Shown here: positions 24,297 to 34,127 of the stretch, in pieces
Position numbering within the stretch: the stretch's first letter is position 1
How the letters are laid out: each line of letters begins with the position of its first letter
Assembly (NCBI GenBank): GCA_018257865.1
Contig: JAEUBA010000131.1
Location: forward strand, 1-58,459
From: Stereocaulon alpinum
Lineage: Eukaryota > Ascomycota > Lecanoromycetes > Lecanorales > Stereocaulaceae
DNA length: 58,459 nt
Reading direction: 5' to 3'
Made by a program: the position numbers and the translations under genes
The notes under the pieces: model-generated
The model's database searches: none
What the model saw: the letters and a program-made list of their open reading frames with translations, nothing else
What the model was told of the DNA's origin: nothing

Positions 24297-24717
24297 GGTG
24301 CTGCTGGAATTGATTAGCATGCTCAGCGCTCTGGAGTATGGGACCAGTACCTCTAACAGCGCATCTATCTGGTCTGGTCTCCATCGGGCATTGAAAACTA
24401 CAAGATGTTTGGTCTGGCGCTGTCAGATAAAAAGTATCCTTGAGTGCTGGAAGAAGATGCAGGATAGGATAAACCACAAATGTCGAAGAACCCGAAACTT
24501 CGGGTACTACGAAGAGCTCTCGGGACAACCTAGTAACGCATTAATGAACTACTGCTAGGAAGTAAGTTGATGAGCATTGGTAAAGCTAGCATATTATGAC
24601 AGTAGTGTACGACTTTCATCGCCTTCTTCATGAACGCTTTGCCCATATGTACAATTGTTCATCCGAGCCTTGCCTTCCTTTCCCCAATTCCCAGCACCTC
24701 GCCAGACCCCGTACCCC
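24297..24717. other. NAA35 promoter / ATP15 3' flank
   Basis: 421 bp between the NAA35 start and the ATP15 stop, both genes on the minus strand. It must hold the NAA35 promoter. No coding sequence or clear binding motif was recognised. Confidence 0.5.
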
Positions 24718-25058
24718 TCACTCTTTCCCAGCATGCTCTGCCATGTCAGCAGCATTCACCTCCGCCAAGTTTTTGTTCTCGCCCTGCTTGCCGTTCTGCC
24801 CATCGATCGATTAGCCTCCACGATCACAGCACAGCCCCAATCACTACCACGAGTATCAACTCACCTCCCACTTAGCAAATCTCAGCTCCATCTCTCCTCT
24901 CCTCTCCGCTTGCAACCGTGGCTGTTCTTTAAGAGAGCGTCGGACAACGCGGGCTGCGACGGCTAAGTAGCGGTTGTACCTGCTTGCTGTCAGCCATTGA
25001 ACATGATCAATGAGAGAGAAAAGTACGTCAGGCCTGAAGCCTTCCATGCGAAGGCCAT
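24718..25058 (-). CDS. ATP15: Mitochondrial F1Fo ATP synthase subunit epsilon
   Basis: Three small exons on the minus strand: 25058-25027, 24979-24865 and 24795-24718 (225 bp, 74 residues). Introns are 47 and 69 nt, GT-AG, with a GCTGAC branch site in the first. The protein starts MAFAWKASGLTYNRYL and continues with VAARVVRRSLKE, AERRGEMELRFAKWENGKQG and a short acidic/Ala tail. This is the standard fungal epsilon subunit of the mitochondrial ATP synthase, a small helical protein of the central stalk that stabilises gamma and delta. It has no cleaved presequence, as in yeast Atp15. The longest uninterrupted frame here (24856-25182) reads through intron 1 and is misleading. QCR2, another respiratory-chain gene, lies 415 bp upstream on the same strand. 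Confidence 0.93.
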
Positions 25059-25473
25059 GGCGAAGCTCGTCGAATTGTGGTATGCGTGGGTGGTGATGGA
25101 CAATGAGTTTCAGGTTCCGAGGCGAGATTTTGGTATGCGGAGCTCGGGATGGATTCGTAGGGCTGATTAATAAGCCACTCATCTTTCGTAGCTGTATGCT
25201 GAGGATATGAGGTCAAAAGGTATTCGGGTTCAGGTGCTATTCACGTGCAATGGCGTGTAGACCTTGGAGACAGGAGCAGGTTTCAGGCCTGGGACTCGAC
25301 ACGGGAACATGTAGAAATGTGGTAGGGTAGCATATGGTATAGACCGCTGCGAATGGCTACCCTCAAGAGCACCACGCAATTGTTGATATACACCAACGCT
25401 TTTGGTCTACTGTGGTGTTTGATGGCGTCGTTGTAAAATATGATACATATGAACCACACTTTAATGAGTCCCC
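25059..25473. other. ATP15 promoter / QCR2 3' flank
   Basis: 415 bp between the ATP15 start and the QCR2 stop, same strand. No gene was seen; it is presumed to carry the ATP15 promoter. Confidence 0.5.
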
Positions 25474-27068
25474 TCAAACATTCAGGCCTAGGTCTTCCGC
25501 GAAAGGGAGAACATACAGGTCCCCAACAGCCGAAACAGTTGCTTTGCCTTCTAGTAGTGACTTCGCAGCCTACAACAAGAGATTTATCAGTGGGAGTTCG
25601 GCCAAAGTCAGTCAATAAATGCTTACCTTCTTTACTTGATCCTCTGTTACGCCTTCGATGGATCTGCCAAGCTCGTCGATCTGAAAAGGTTTTCCACTCT
25701 GGATTATGCCAGCCCCGGTTAATTCAATACCTGTGCTGATGTTTTGGCCAGACTCCAAGGCCTCGAACTTTGCCGCCGCGACAGCTTTCTTGACTTCCTC
25801 TTTGCTAACGTTGCCAGCGGCGACGCCCTTCAGAGCCTTCACGATCTCTTTACTTGCATCTCGAATCTGATTGGCATTACCCGACATAGAGACAGTCATC
25901 AGCCCAGCGTCGGAGTATGTGTGGTGGTCCGTTCGAATATGTGCTTGAGGGTAAGCTGCAGTGGCTTTAGAAAGGAGCGAGAAGCCAGGTGACCATTTGA
26001 TATGCGATTGGCCTCCAAGTAGCGCTGCTAAGACTTGACTTTCTGGTTTGTATGCACCTCCAGTATTTGAGCCTGAGCCCGGAAATGCGATGACCATGGC
26101 GTTTCCGGAGTCATGTGCGATTCGTTCCTCGCCGCCGTAATACTTCGTAGCTTCCTTGCCAGGTGAGGGGAGATTACTGGGCGGCGAATTCTCTACTTCA
26201 GCGAAGAACTCCCCAACCCACTTCATCAGCTCCTGATGGTCAGCACCATTGGCGACAATTCCGATGCTTGGCTTCGAATATGCGACTCGGCTATATGTCT
26301 GAAGACGCTCTTCGTCTAAGTATTTCGTCATCGGTGTAGACGAGGATGGGTAAAGCGGATTGCCGAGACCACGATGAAAAGCGACGGCGTGGGCAGAATT
26401 GATTGCAAATAGATCTGGGTGGCCAAGCATTGCTTTCCGCGATAGCGACATCATTGGTATAACTTCCTCATGGAGTTCATGGGCTTATGTGATTGTTAGC
26501 CCTTGGTACCGCCTCAATGATTTGCGACACAAATCGTACCTGTGTATTTTGTTTGAGAAATGACCTCCCCTATCAACTCAGCGAAATATGGCAGATCATC
26601 TCGGAGGAACTTTGCGCCAACGATCAGGTTCTCTCTCGAGTGGTAGGAGGTGTATTGCCCTCCAAGCAGTTCCGTTTCTCTTGTGATCCTCAAAGCCGAG
26701 CGTCTCCAGGTATTCTATGAATATGTGACAATTAAGGTCAGCCTCTTGAGTCTTTCGATTAAGTTCCTGTGCGTTCGGATTTCAATTGAGCCATCAGTAC
26801 GAGAATAACCAACCTTGAATGCGAATTTCTCAAGAGCTTCCGAGAAGCCCGGCAGAGGCTGGTATCTTGTCCCTGCCTTTGCAACAACTGCCAGATGTGT
26901 CGTGGGTCCTGGTAGATCTCGACTTGCAACCTTGACACCCGCAGCATCTCCAGTCTCATAGTTGAAGCTGCCTGAAGCTGCAGAAGCAAAGCAACGGTTA
27001 GTGCATGGCTTTGTGTGGCATTGAAGAGCGCGCTGCCCTTGACGAGCAAGCGTCGCTCTAGAGATCAT
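25474..27068 (-). CDS. QCR2: Cytochrome bc1 complex core protein 2
   Basis: Four exons on the minus strand: 27068-26814, 26714-26540, 26483-25627 and 25569-25474 (1383 bp, 460 residues). Introns are 99, 56 and 57 nt. The N-terminus (MISRATLARQGQRAL) is basic and amphipathic like a mitochondrial presequence. The body has the M16 peptidase fold of core proteins: GTRYQPLPGFSEALEKFAFKN, RITRETELLGGQ, YHSRENLIVGAKFLRDDLPY, and a C-terminus VGDLYVLPFAEDLGLNV. The HxxEH zinc site is absent (FSEALEKF in its place), as is usual for QCR2, so it is structural. It supports assembly of complex III on the matrix side of the inner membrane. It is divergently transcribed from RPC82 across 335 bp. Confidence 0.93.
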
Positions 27069-27403
27069 ATCGACAAGCGAGCAGAAGTGAGGGAAACGAC
27101 CCTCAATGGTCAATGGCAATCGATGAGAGCTTAGATCGTCGTTGAGGGAAGATTTGGGCTTGTCCGGTTTGATCACTCGCTCGCAGGGTGTAGTGCCAAG
27201 CCGGACTAACAGCCGGCCCGGAAGGCTGCAAGCTATGACTCGCGAAGGTCGTGCCCCACCATTTTATTTTCTGTGCAAATTGCATGTGAGCGGTCTGTTG
27301 CACCAAGCATGAGGACTGTTTGCGTCTACACGTTCTTGAGTTGGTGGCGGTGACAACAGTGGTGCATCTAGAGAACTTGACATATTCTCTAGAATGTTAC
27401 AAT
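27069..27403. promoter_or_regulatory. Shared divergent promoter region QCR2 / RPC82
   Basis: 335 bp separate the two start codons, which face away from each other, so both promoters must lie here or overlap. I recognised no specific factor site with confidence. Confidence 0.55.
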
Positions 27404-29632
27404 ATGTCTCGAGTATGTTCCTATAATCCAATCCATCTTCCATTCGCAAGACTCAGAAGTCTAGATGAATCCATAGCTAACACGACCTCTCGAAGCATGC
27501 TTCTGAATTATGCGTTCTGCTTGTGAAAAATCTATACGGCGAACTCACCTCAGTAAGTCAATCTAGGCTGCTGCCTTCTTCTAGTGACATAACAAGGAAT
27601 GGAGCCACAAATAGCTGGACACAGTTAACGATAGCAGCGCATTTTCCAAGTCATTCTTCGCGAAGGACGCCAATCCATTCCAGCTTTGATACACCATACC
27701 GGCCTCACTCCCCGTCTCGTCAAGCATGGCATAGCCGTCCTCCTCCAGCAGCAACTCGTCTTCTGGCACACGTCCACGGAGGACTCCACTGTCTATGAAG
27801 CTAACAACGCAGTCGCTTACAACCTCGTACGCGCAGGCAAATATGTCCAGATCGCTGAAGAACAACTTGGCCACTTTGCTGGCGCGCTCATCTCCAACCT
27901 GTTGCTTCTTGGGCATGCTCGGGTTGGTGACCTCGTGCAAGCTTATGGGACACGCTCTAAGGATAAAGAACCACTGTCGAACGGATCTAGCTCAATGACA
28001 GATCACAACGTAGAATATGATGTGACGCCTAAGTCAGTGCACACCACACTTCATGATCTTCTACGAGTGGGGCTTGTTTCGCTTGTCAACGAGTCTCATT
28101 TCCGATCCGATGCCGACAATCGAATTGAAGCGGGGAAGGTCGTACCAGCTGCAGAATACTTCAAGAATAAGACCAAGAGAGAGAATGAGGAGCAGAGGGA
28201 AATGGCTATCCTGCTAAAACTCGAGGAATGGAAATACCCCACGGCGCCCGAGAAAGACGAAATTGAGATTGTCGATAAGGGAAAGAAACGACGCCTAGAA
28301 GATCCAAAGGACTCTCAGACAATGAAGCGGCAACGGTTATACTTGCCCTTGGCTGATAAGGTGGCTGGCACGGCTGGTACGGCTGGCGCACTAAGAATTG
28401 GGCATACTGGCGCTCTGAATGTACGGGATATGGACGTTACTTCTGAGTACTTGGAGCTGATTTTTCGGTAGAATGACCTCATCCTCCGTATAAACCATGA
28501 CAAATTTGCCGTCATCATGAGGAATCGAAGCCTTTTTACTCTCGCAGAACAGTCTATCTGTACAAGTACCGCCAAGGTCTATGCTGAAGTCCTCCGGAGG
28601 TTGGAGTCAAAGGTCAGAGACTGCAAAGAAGAGATCGAAGCTCCGGATTTCGGCGATGGACCTGAACTCCACGCTCTACCTCAAGTTTCTACGGATGATA
28701 TCTTAGCTGCCCTGAAACATTCCACTGACCTGGCCAACGCTTTCGGTAACGTCGATGCCAGCAGGGTTAACCTTGCGCAGAGCGACCATCCTAAAAAGCG
28801 GCGGAGAAAGAAGGAATCCGACAGTGAAGACGAGGTCATGAAGGATGGCAACGCGAGTCGGGATGAGGATGATGACGAGTCCGATTCCGAAGAGACGCTG
28901 ACAAGCGTCTCCTCAGACTCCGAAGAAGAAAAAGGAGAAGCAGAATACGACCCAAGTTCGTCCACCAAAACAAGAGCCAAAGCCCCAGATGATCCACAGC
29001 TCAGTACCATCCGCGATCACCTTCTACTTCTTGCACAGCACCCTTACCAGTTTTTGCACCATTTTCCAGAAACGCCAATTCTTCCTGAAAAATGGACCGT
29101 CTATGTTCCTCCACTAATGGCACATCTCACACATCACACGCTACTCCGGACCATAACCTCCCGCTATGGACTCCACGCTGCCCGCCTCACTCGTCTCCTC
29201 TCCGAAAAGGGCAAAGTCGATGAGAAAAACCTTTGCTCATGGTCTCTACTCAATCAAAAAACGATGCGTAGCTACCTAACCACACTCCACCAAGCAGGCA
29301 TGATTCAACTGCAAGAAGTCCCGCGCGACAATTCCCGGAATCCACAACGCACCCTGTATCTTTGGTTCTTCGACATAGAGCGATGCAAAGCAAAAATGCT
29401 GCAAGAAACGTACAAAACCATGGCCCGCTGTCTACAAAGGGTACAAGTCGAAGGCGACAAAGTCAAAAGCACCGTCGAGAAAGCCTCGAGAAGTGATGTC
29501 ATCGGCAGAGAAGAAGAATTCCTGGGAGTGCAAGAGCGAGAAGCTCTCAGCAAGTGGCGAGAAGTGGAAGACAAAATCTGGGGAGAAGTGGCTCGCCTGG
29601 ATGATTTGGTTGCTATCATGCGAGACTTTTGA
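27404..29632 (+). CDS. RPC82: RNA polymerase III subunit C82 (RPC3)
   Basis: Four exons: 27404-27412, 27496-27552, 27638-28420 and 28472-29632 (2010 bp, 669 residues). The first exon encodes only three residues (Met-Ser-Arg). Its donor GTATGT, the CTAACAC branch site 16 bases before the acceptor, and the resulting N-terminus MSRHASELCVLLVKNLYGEL, which fits the family, all support it. Further family blocks are GLTPRLVKHGIAVLLQQ, AYNLVRAGKY, SNLLLLGHARVGDL, INHDKFAVIMRN and TSTAKVYAEVLRRLE, the series of extended winged helices of C82. An acidic/Lys-rich low-complexity linker lies near residues 380-440. C82 pairs with C34 and C31 in the Pol III subcomplex that recruits TFIIIB and opens the promoter. 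Length and frame are intact. Confidence 0.92.
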
Positions 29633-30111
29633 TATCTCCCGAAGAGATTTGATACCCTTATAGAACATTTGATGTAGATAGGCTCTTGCTTTACTGGCCT
29701 GTACGAAGCCGCCTTGGCTACTGCCTGTGCAAATAGAATCAATTGACATCTAGTCGGTCAATGCTCGAATCAAGCATAAATTCCTCCACCTTCCCTTCAA
29801 GTGGAGGCAAAGTCCTTTTTTACCTTACGTACCTTCATGCGATGGTTAAAATGGTCCCAAGCCACATAGATTCCTACTACGTAGAAGGTGTCCTAAGACC
29901 GGGGCCAGGGCCACAAGAAGCCATGCCGTCAGTCCATCACATTTCAGCTCCTCCAGTCACTGCTCTCGTAGAACTAGGTGAACCCTTTTAGATGAAGGAC
30001 AACTCTTGAATCAAGGACAGCCGAGGTTTGGAATGTGGGGAGCACGCGAACAGCCTCCATAAACATCCAACAACCCCATCTACTATCCCACCTTACCAAT
30101 CCACAACCAAA
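29633..30111. other. Intergenic RPC82 / carrier
   Basis: 479 bp between two plus-strand genes. It holds the 3' end of RPC82 and the promoter of the carrier. No gene or clear motif was seen. Confidence 0.5.
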
Positions 30112-31205
30112 ATGTCACAATCAACCTCCCCAAACAAAGAAGCAATGGCCCAAACAGCCTCTGCCGCCCAACAAGGCGACAACATAGCCCACGCCCTCGC
30201 CGGTGCAGGCGGTGGTCTACTCTCCATGACCTTGACGTCAGCCCTTCTCTCCGAGCAATACGGTCCTTCTGGATACTAACATCGCTCTAGCTACCCATTA
30301 ATCACACTCTCCACCCGAGCCCAAGTCGAGTCTAAGCGCGCTCAATCCTCCACCTACGATGCAGTGCGCCGTATCGTTCAAAGAGAAGGGATCGCGGGGC
30401 TCTATTCCGGTCTGGATAGCGCACTGTTCGGGATCACGATTACCAACTTCGTGTACTACTACTGTACGCTCTTCACAGTCTCTTGATACACAAATTATTG
30501 CTAACAATACGCACAGGGTACGAATGGACCCGCGCCTTCTTCTCCCGCGCAGCCCTCCGCACCCGCGCCTCCCAAAAACTCACAACCCTCGAATCCATGA
30601 TCGCAGGCGCCATAGCCGGCAGCGCTACAGTCCTAATGACAAACCCAATCTGGGTCATAAATACACGCATGACAGCCCGACAGTCCGAGTCCTCAAGCTC
30701 AGATCTGCCAGGTCCGGTTACCGAGTCTGAGAAGCCGGCCAGAAAGCCATCTACAATAGCTACATTGATGAATCTTTTTAGAGAGGAAGGCCCCATGGCT
30801 TTATTCGCGGGAGTCCTACCAGCGCTAGTGCTAGTCATCAACCCGATACTACAATACACCATCTTCGAAAAATTAAAAGATATGCTCGAAAAGCGCCGAC
30901 GAGTCACACCCCGCGACGCCTTCGTCCTCGGTGCCCTTGGCAAACTCCTAGCGACTTCAATCACATACCCTTACATCACAGTCAAAAGCCGCATGCACGT
31001 TGCCAGTAAGGACAGTGCGAAAGATGGCATGATGCAGAGTTTGAGGAGGGTGGTGAGGGAGGAGGGCTGGAGTGGTTTGTATAAGGGGATTGGGCCGAAG
31101 GTGTCGCAGAGTGTTATCACGGCGGCGTTTTTGTTTGCGTTCAAGGATGCGCTTTATGAGGCTAGTGTTAGGGCTAGGACGAAGGTTGCTGTTAAGGTGG
31201 CTTGA
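30112..31205 (+). CDS. ANT1: Peroxisomal adenine-nucleotide carrier, ANT1/PMP47 (SLC25A17) type
   Basis: Three exons: 30112-30236, 30291-30463 and 30517-31205 (987 bp, 328 residues). The two introns (54 and 53 nt) have perfect TACTAAC and GCTAACA branch sites. Three mitochondrial-carrier repeats are visible. Repeat 1 has LTYPLITLSTRAQVE with a degenerate signature, as is typical of the peroxisomal branch. Repeat 2 has LMTNPIWVINTRM, where the Trp is characteristic of PMP47-like and related carriers. Repeat 3 has ITYPYITVKSRM. Six transmembrane helices are expected. Family members exchange cytosolic ATP for peroxisomal AMP, feeding acyl-CoA synthetase inside peroxisomes. An AKL-ending acyl-CoA synthetase lies 3 kb downstream on the same strand. 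The subfamily call is good; substrate is inferred. Confidence 0.85.
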
Positions 31206-32165
31206 GAGGGGAGCACTGAATGCTAGTGTTCAAGAAATTGGTTGATGGTGTGGTGATGATGTATATAGTATTCGTAGTGGGTGGTGTATTTATGCAAGAA
31301 GCACGACTTGGATTTGATAATTGATTAATGTGGCCCTTATCAGCGTCTTCAATTGCTTTTGGCAGTCATATTCCATTACCCTCATACGCTTATATCGATA
31401 CCCAAACCCAACAAAACCCACATCCAGCGCTAGTATAACAATGGGATGGAACACTTAAACACATTAAGCCTCGACCCTATCACCACCACGCTTCAAGGTA
31501 CCAGCCGCAGGTCTCCACTAATGTACTTATCGTTCGCACTCGCGCTAGCAACAACTCTCATGGTTAGGAATCTTGCCTGTACGCTAGATAGCAAGGTAAT
31601 AATGGTTAGGGTATGTCATCTCTGCAGAAGCTTATAGTAGTCCATTTCGCCAGTATCTTGGGGTTTTGAGATGTGTTTTTGCGCCACGGGCTGAGGGTAT
31701 AGATCGTGATCGAGCAGGTACTTATGTTGAATCGGGTGTGTTCTTATGGATGGTATTTTGGTATCGCTGGCAATGTCGATACCGCTGGCAATGTCTGCTG
31801 CCGGTTCCTTGGTGGTTGTTGTGGGTGTTGCTTCTTTGGCAGAGGAATAGCTGTGAAAGGCGCTAGCGCACTTTGTGGGTGCTTGGAAGGTGAGTGGTTG
31901 GGTGGGGGATGAGGAGTGGCTCGGATTGGATAAGATCATGGTGTTTCTGGCCTTTATTCATATGAGCGAGGCATTGTCTGTGGTAACAATGGCTTTTGGC
32001 TTTCATCCTTCGACAATGGTTTGTGATGAGCAGTGAGTATTCTTCGACACCTTGACATCTCTATCGACACTTCTCCACATCACCACTCCAGCGACGGCAA
32101 GGTCATCGATTTCCGATCCGAAGATAGCTAGTCTTCATTAGCAAGAAGCCGATCGATCTCTAGGT
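31206..32165. other. Intergenic carrier / RING gene
   Basis: 960 bp without a convincing gene. A 107-codon minus-strand frame (31616-31939) is Ser/Thr/Pro-rich and unsupported. A short tandem duplication with the core ATACCGCTGGCAATGTC / ATCGCTGGCAATGTC occurs around 31762-31797. Confidence 0.5.
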
Positions 32166-32861
32166 ATGGCAGCCCAATTCCTCCAGCAACTCCAACAAGT
32201 TCCAAATCACCAATTAACCCCAGACAGCGAATGCATCATCTGCCAAGAACCATATGGCACTCCAGTCGACGCCACCGTCGAGATCCCAGTACGGCTTCCA
32301 TGCCAGCATGTTGTGGGAAACGTCTGCATCGACATTTGGCTCTCACCCACTAAAGAAGCTAAGAACACCTGTCCGTACTGTAGAACCGTCTTCTTCCCTA
32401 CCCAAACCCCCCCAGAACCAGAACCAGCGCCCTTTACTACCTTTGTCGATGAATTCGATTTCATATTTGCCAGACTCGGCGCCTCCCCCGAATATCGACG
32501 GCTAGCCCGACTGGGCCTCCGCCGTCGTGAGCGCCAGCTCTATCAATACCTCAGAAGCACAGGTGTCGAGCTTCCTCCACTCGTTTTGGGTGAAGGAATA
32601 TTTACCCCGACACAAGATGAGGCACTTTTCGCAGAAATGGAGAGGAGAGGTGCGTTTGCGGTAAGGTATTTCGAACAGGCTTTTGAGAATTGGGCAGCGT
32701 GGGTGGACAATAGGGAATTTTGGTCGATATTGAGACGGGAGGGGTTTGTTTATCAGCCTAGGATGCCGGAGGATGGGCCAGGCCTGGTTAGTCAGTGGAA
32801 TCTTGGTATCGAGGGGTTGCCTTCTTTGCTGGTGGGGAATGGGGAGGAGGATCAAGGGTAA
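32166..32861 (+). CDS. Small RING-finger protein, probable E3 ubiquitin ligase
   Basis: A single-exon protein of 231 residues. The RING spans residues 23-72: Cys23-x2-Cys26, Cys46-x-His48, Cys54, Cys69-x2-Cys72, with the C-terminal CPYCR typical of RINGs. The usual fifth zinc ligand, two residues after His48, is Gly51. This LPCxHVxGxxC spacing recurs in many fungal RING proteins but differs from the textbook C3HC4 pattern. The C-terminal half (about 90-231) is helical, rich in Arg, Glu and aromatic residues, with no recognised domain and no membrane segment. RINGs recruit E2-ubiquitin; the substrate is unknown. It lies between the peroxisomal carrier and the acyl-CoA synthetase on the same strand, but no functional tie is shown. 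Confidence 0.78.
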   Translation: MAAQFLQQLQQVPNHQLTPDSECIICQEPYGTPVDATVEIPVRLPCQHVVGNVCIDIWLSPTKEAKNTCPYCRTVFFPTQTPPEPEPAPFTTFVDEFDFIFARLGASPEYRRLARLGLRRRERQLYQYLRSTGVELPPLVLGEGIFTPTQDEALFAEMERRGAFAVRYFEQAFENWAAWVDNREFWSILRREGFVYQPRMPEDGPGLVSQWNLGIEGLPSLLVGNGEEDQG

Positions 32862-34127
32862 TGCAGCTGCGTGTGCTGGTTCGGTATTTTTGTGAAATCA
32901 TGCTATGAATGATGCGGAACAAGAGTGAGTGCCTTGGATATAGATATCCTGCGCTCAATTCTGTATTGGTGCCAAAGGAGAGTGGGTTTCAGCCAGGTCG
33001 ATTAGTAATGCGAAGTGCAGATGACGGCCTGTTGGCGTCTGTACCGGACGCCAACATCGTAAAAACCAGGGCATTATGAGCGACTAGAACAACAGCATAT
33101 GACGAATCAACGTTACATACGGAAGCTGCAGCCTCAATCTCCAATAAGACCTTGCCACTTACGTTGTTCAGCGCTGATTAAAAACGAGTCAAGGATTCGC
33201 AATATATATGGACCCTGACAGATCCGGTTACATAAACTTTATATTCAATCCAATCATAGTGTCAATTCAGCAGAAAAAGACATTGGGATGAGGCACCCTG
33301 CAATAATGCTCTTTCGTCGACGAACTGTGGGTCTTGGTCTGAAGTATGAGATCTTATTCCAAGATAGAGTTGGGAACCTACTCATTGCCATATGTGCGGA
33401 GCTGAAGACGACGACTAAGATCGTAAGCTGATTGTGGGGAATACTGGAAATATGGTAAACTGTGTTGAGAGCTTGATAATCCTCGAGTGAACGGAGTTCA
33501 TTGCGAAGAATTTATTAGGGAACGTGAGCATGGATGTTACTACATTTATGGCACGTCTCCAGCCTTGTGTCATTCTCAGTAATCGCTCCCCTGCTCTGGA
33601 GGAAGTAGGGTGGAAGGACGAATGAAAGTACATAGATATGTTGTGTTGTCGTGATAACTTCATGACGTTCATTTTCTGGTGTCCAGGCGAGCAGCTTTTC
33701 TATGGTGCAAGGCCGACGTTGTCCAACGAGGGAGTCTAACCGTATACGGCTGCCAAAGCGAGGATCGGCCAACATGATGGCGGCCCGAGCTGCATTAGCG
33801 TCATCGGTTTGGTCGGTGACGCCGGCGTGCCCGGGGGCCGAGGTTCGAATTGAATGGCTTTGCTTTTGTTCTCCCCATGACCTGTTGGCGTTTTCTTGCT
33901 TTTCCCTTGCGTTACATTTACACTCCTTCAGCGTTGAGGTTGGGTGCTGCGAGTCAGTAACACACCCTCTTGGATTTTCTCCGCTTGCTTGCGTGTGCTG
34001 GTATGTTCTGTTCCTCAAAACGTCTTGACTACCACTGACCCGGCGCTGCAGATTCCCGCTTTGTCTGCCACTTTCCTTCATTGATACCCATCAAATTCCC
34101 GGAAGGTCGTCATTGACGGCTACCGAC
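32862..34127. other. Intergenic region upstream of acyl-CoA synthetase
   Basis: About 1.27 kb between two plus-strand genes. A minus-strand frame of 188 codons (33515-34081) is Arg/Ser/Thr-rich without conserved motifs and overlaps the likely promoter and leader of the synthetase; I do not accept it as a gene. Nothing else was recognised. Confidence 0.5.

Noticed and set aside
24111..24320. Start of NAA35 at the upstream ATG (24320)
   Set aside because: It would add eight poorly conserved residues; the ATG at 24296 gives a typical N-terminus. Kept as an alternative.
31616..31939. Minus-strand 107-codon frame
   Set aside because: Ser/Thr/Pro-rich, no domain or signal, and part of it is a short tandem duplication.
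33515..34081. Minus-strand 188-codon frame upstream of the acyl-CoA synthetase
   Set aside because: Low-complexity Arg/Ser/Thr composition, no motif, and it overlaps the likely promoter and leader of a solid gene.
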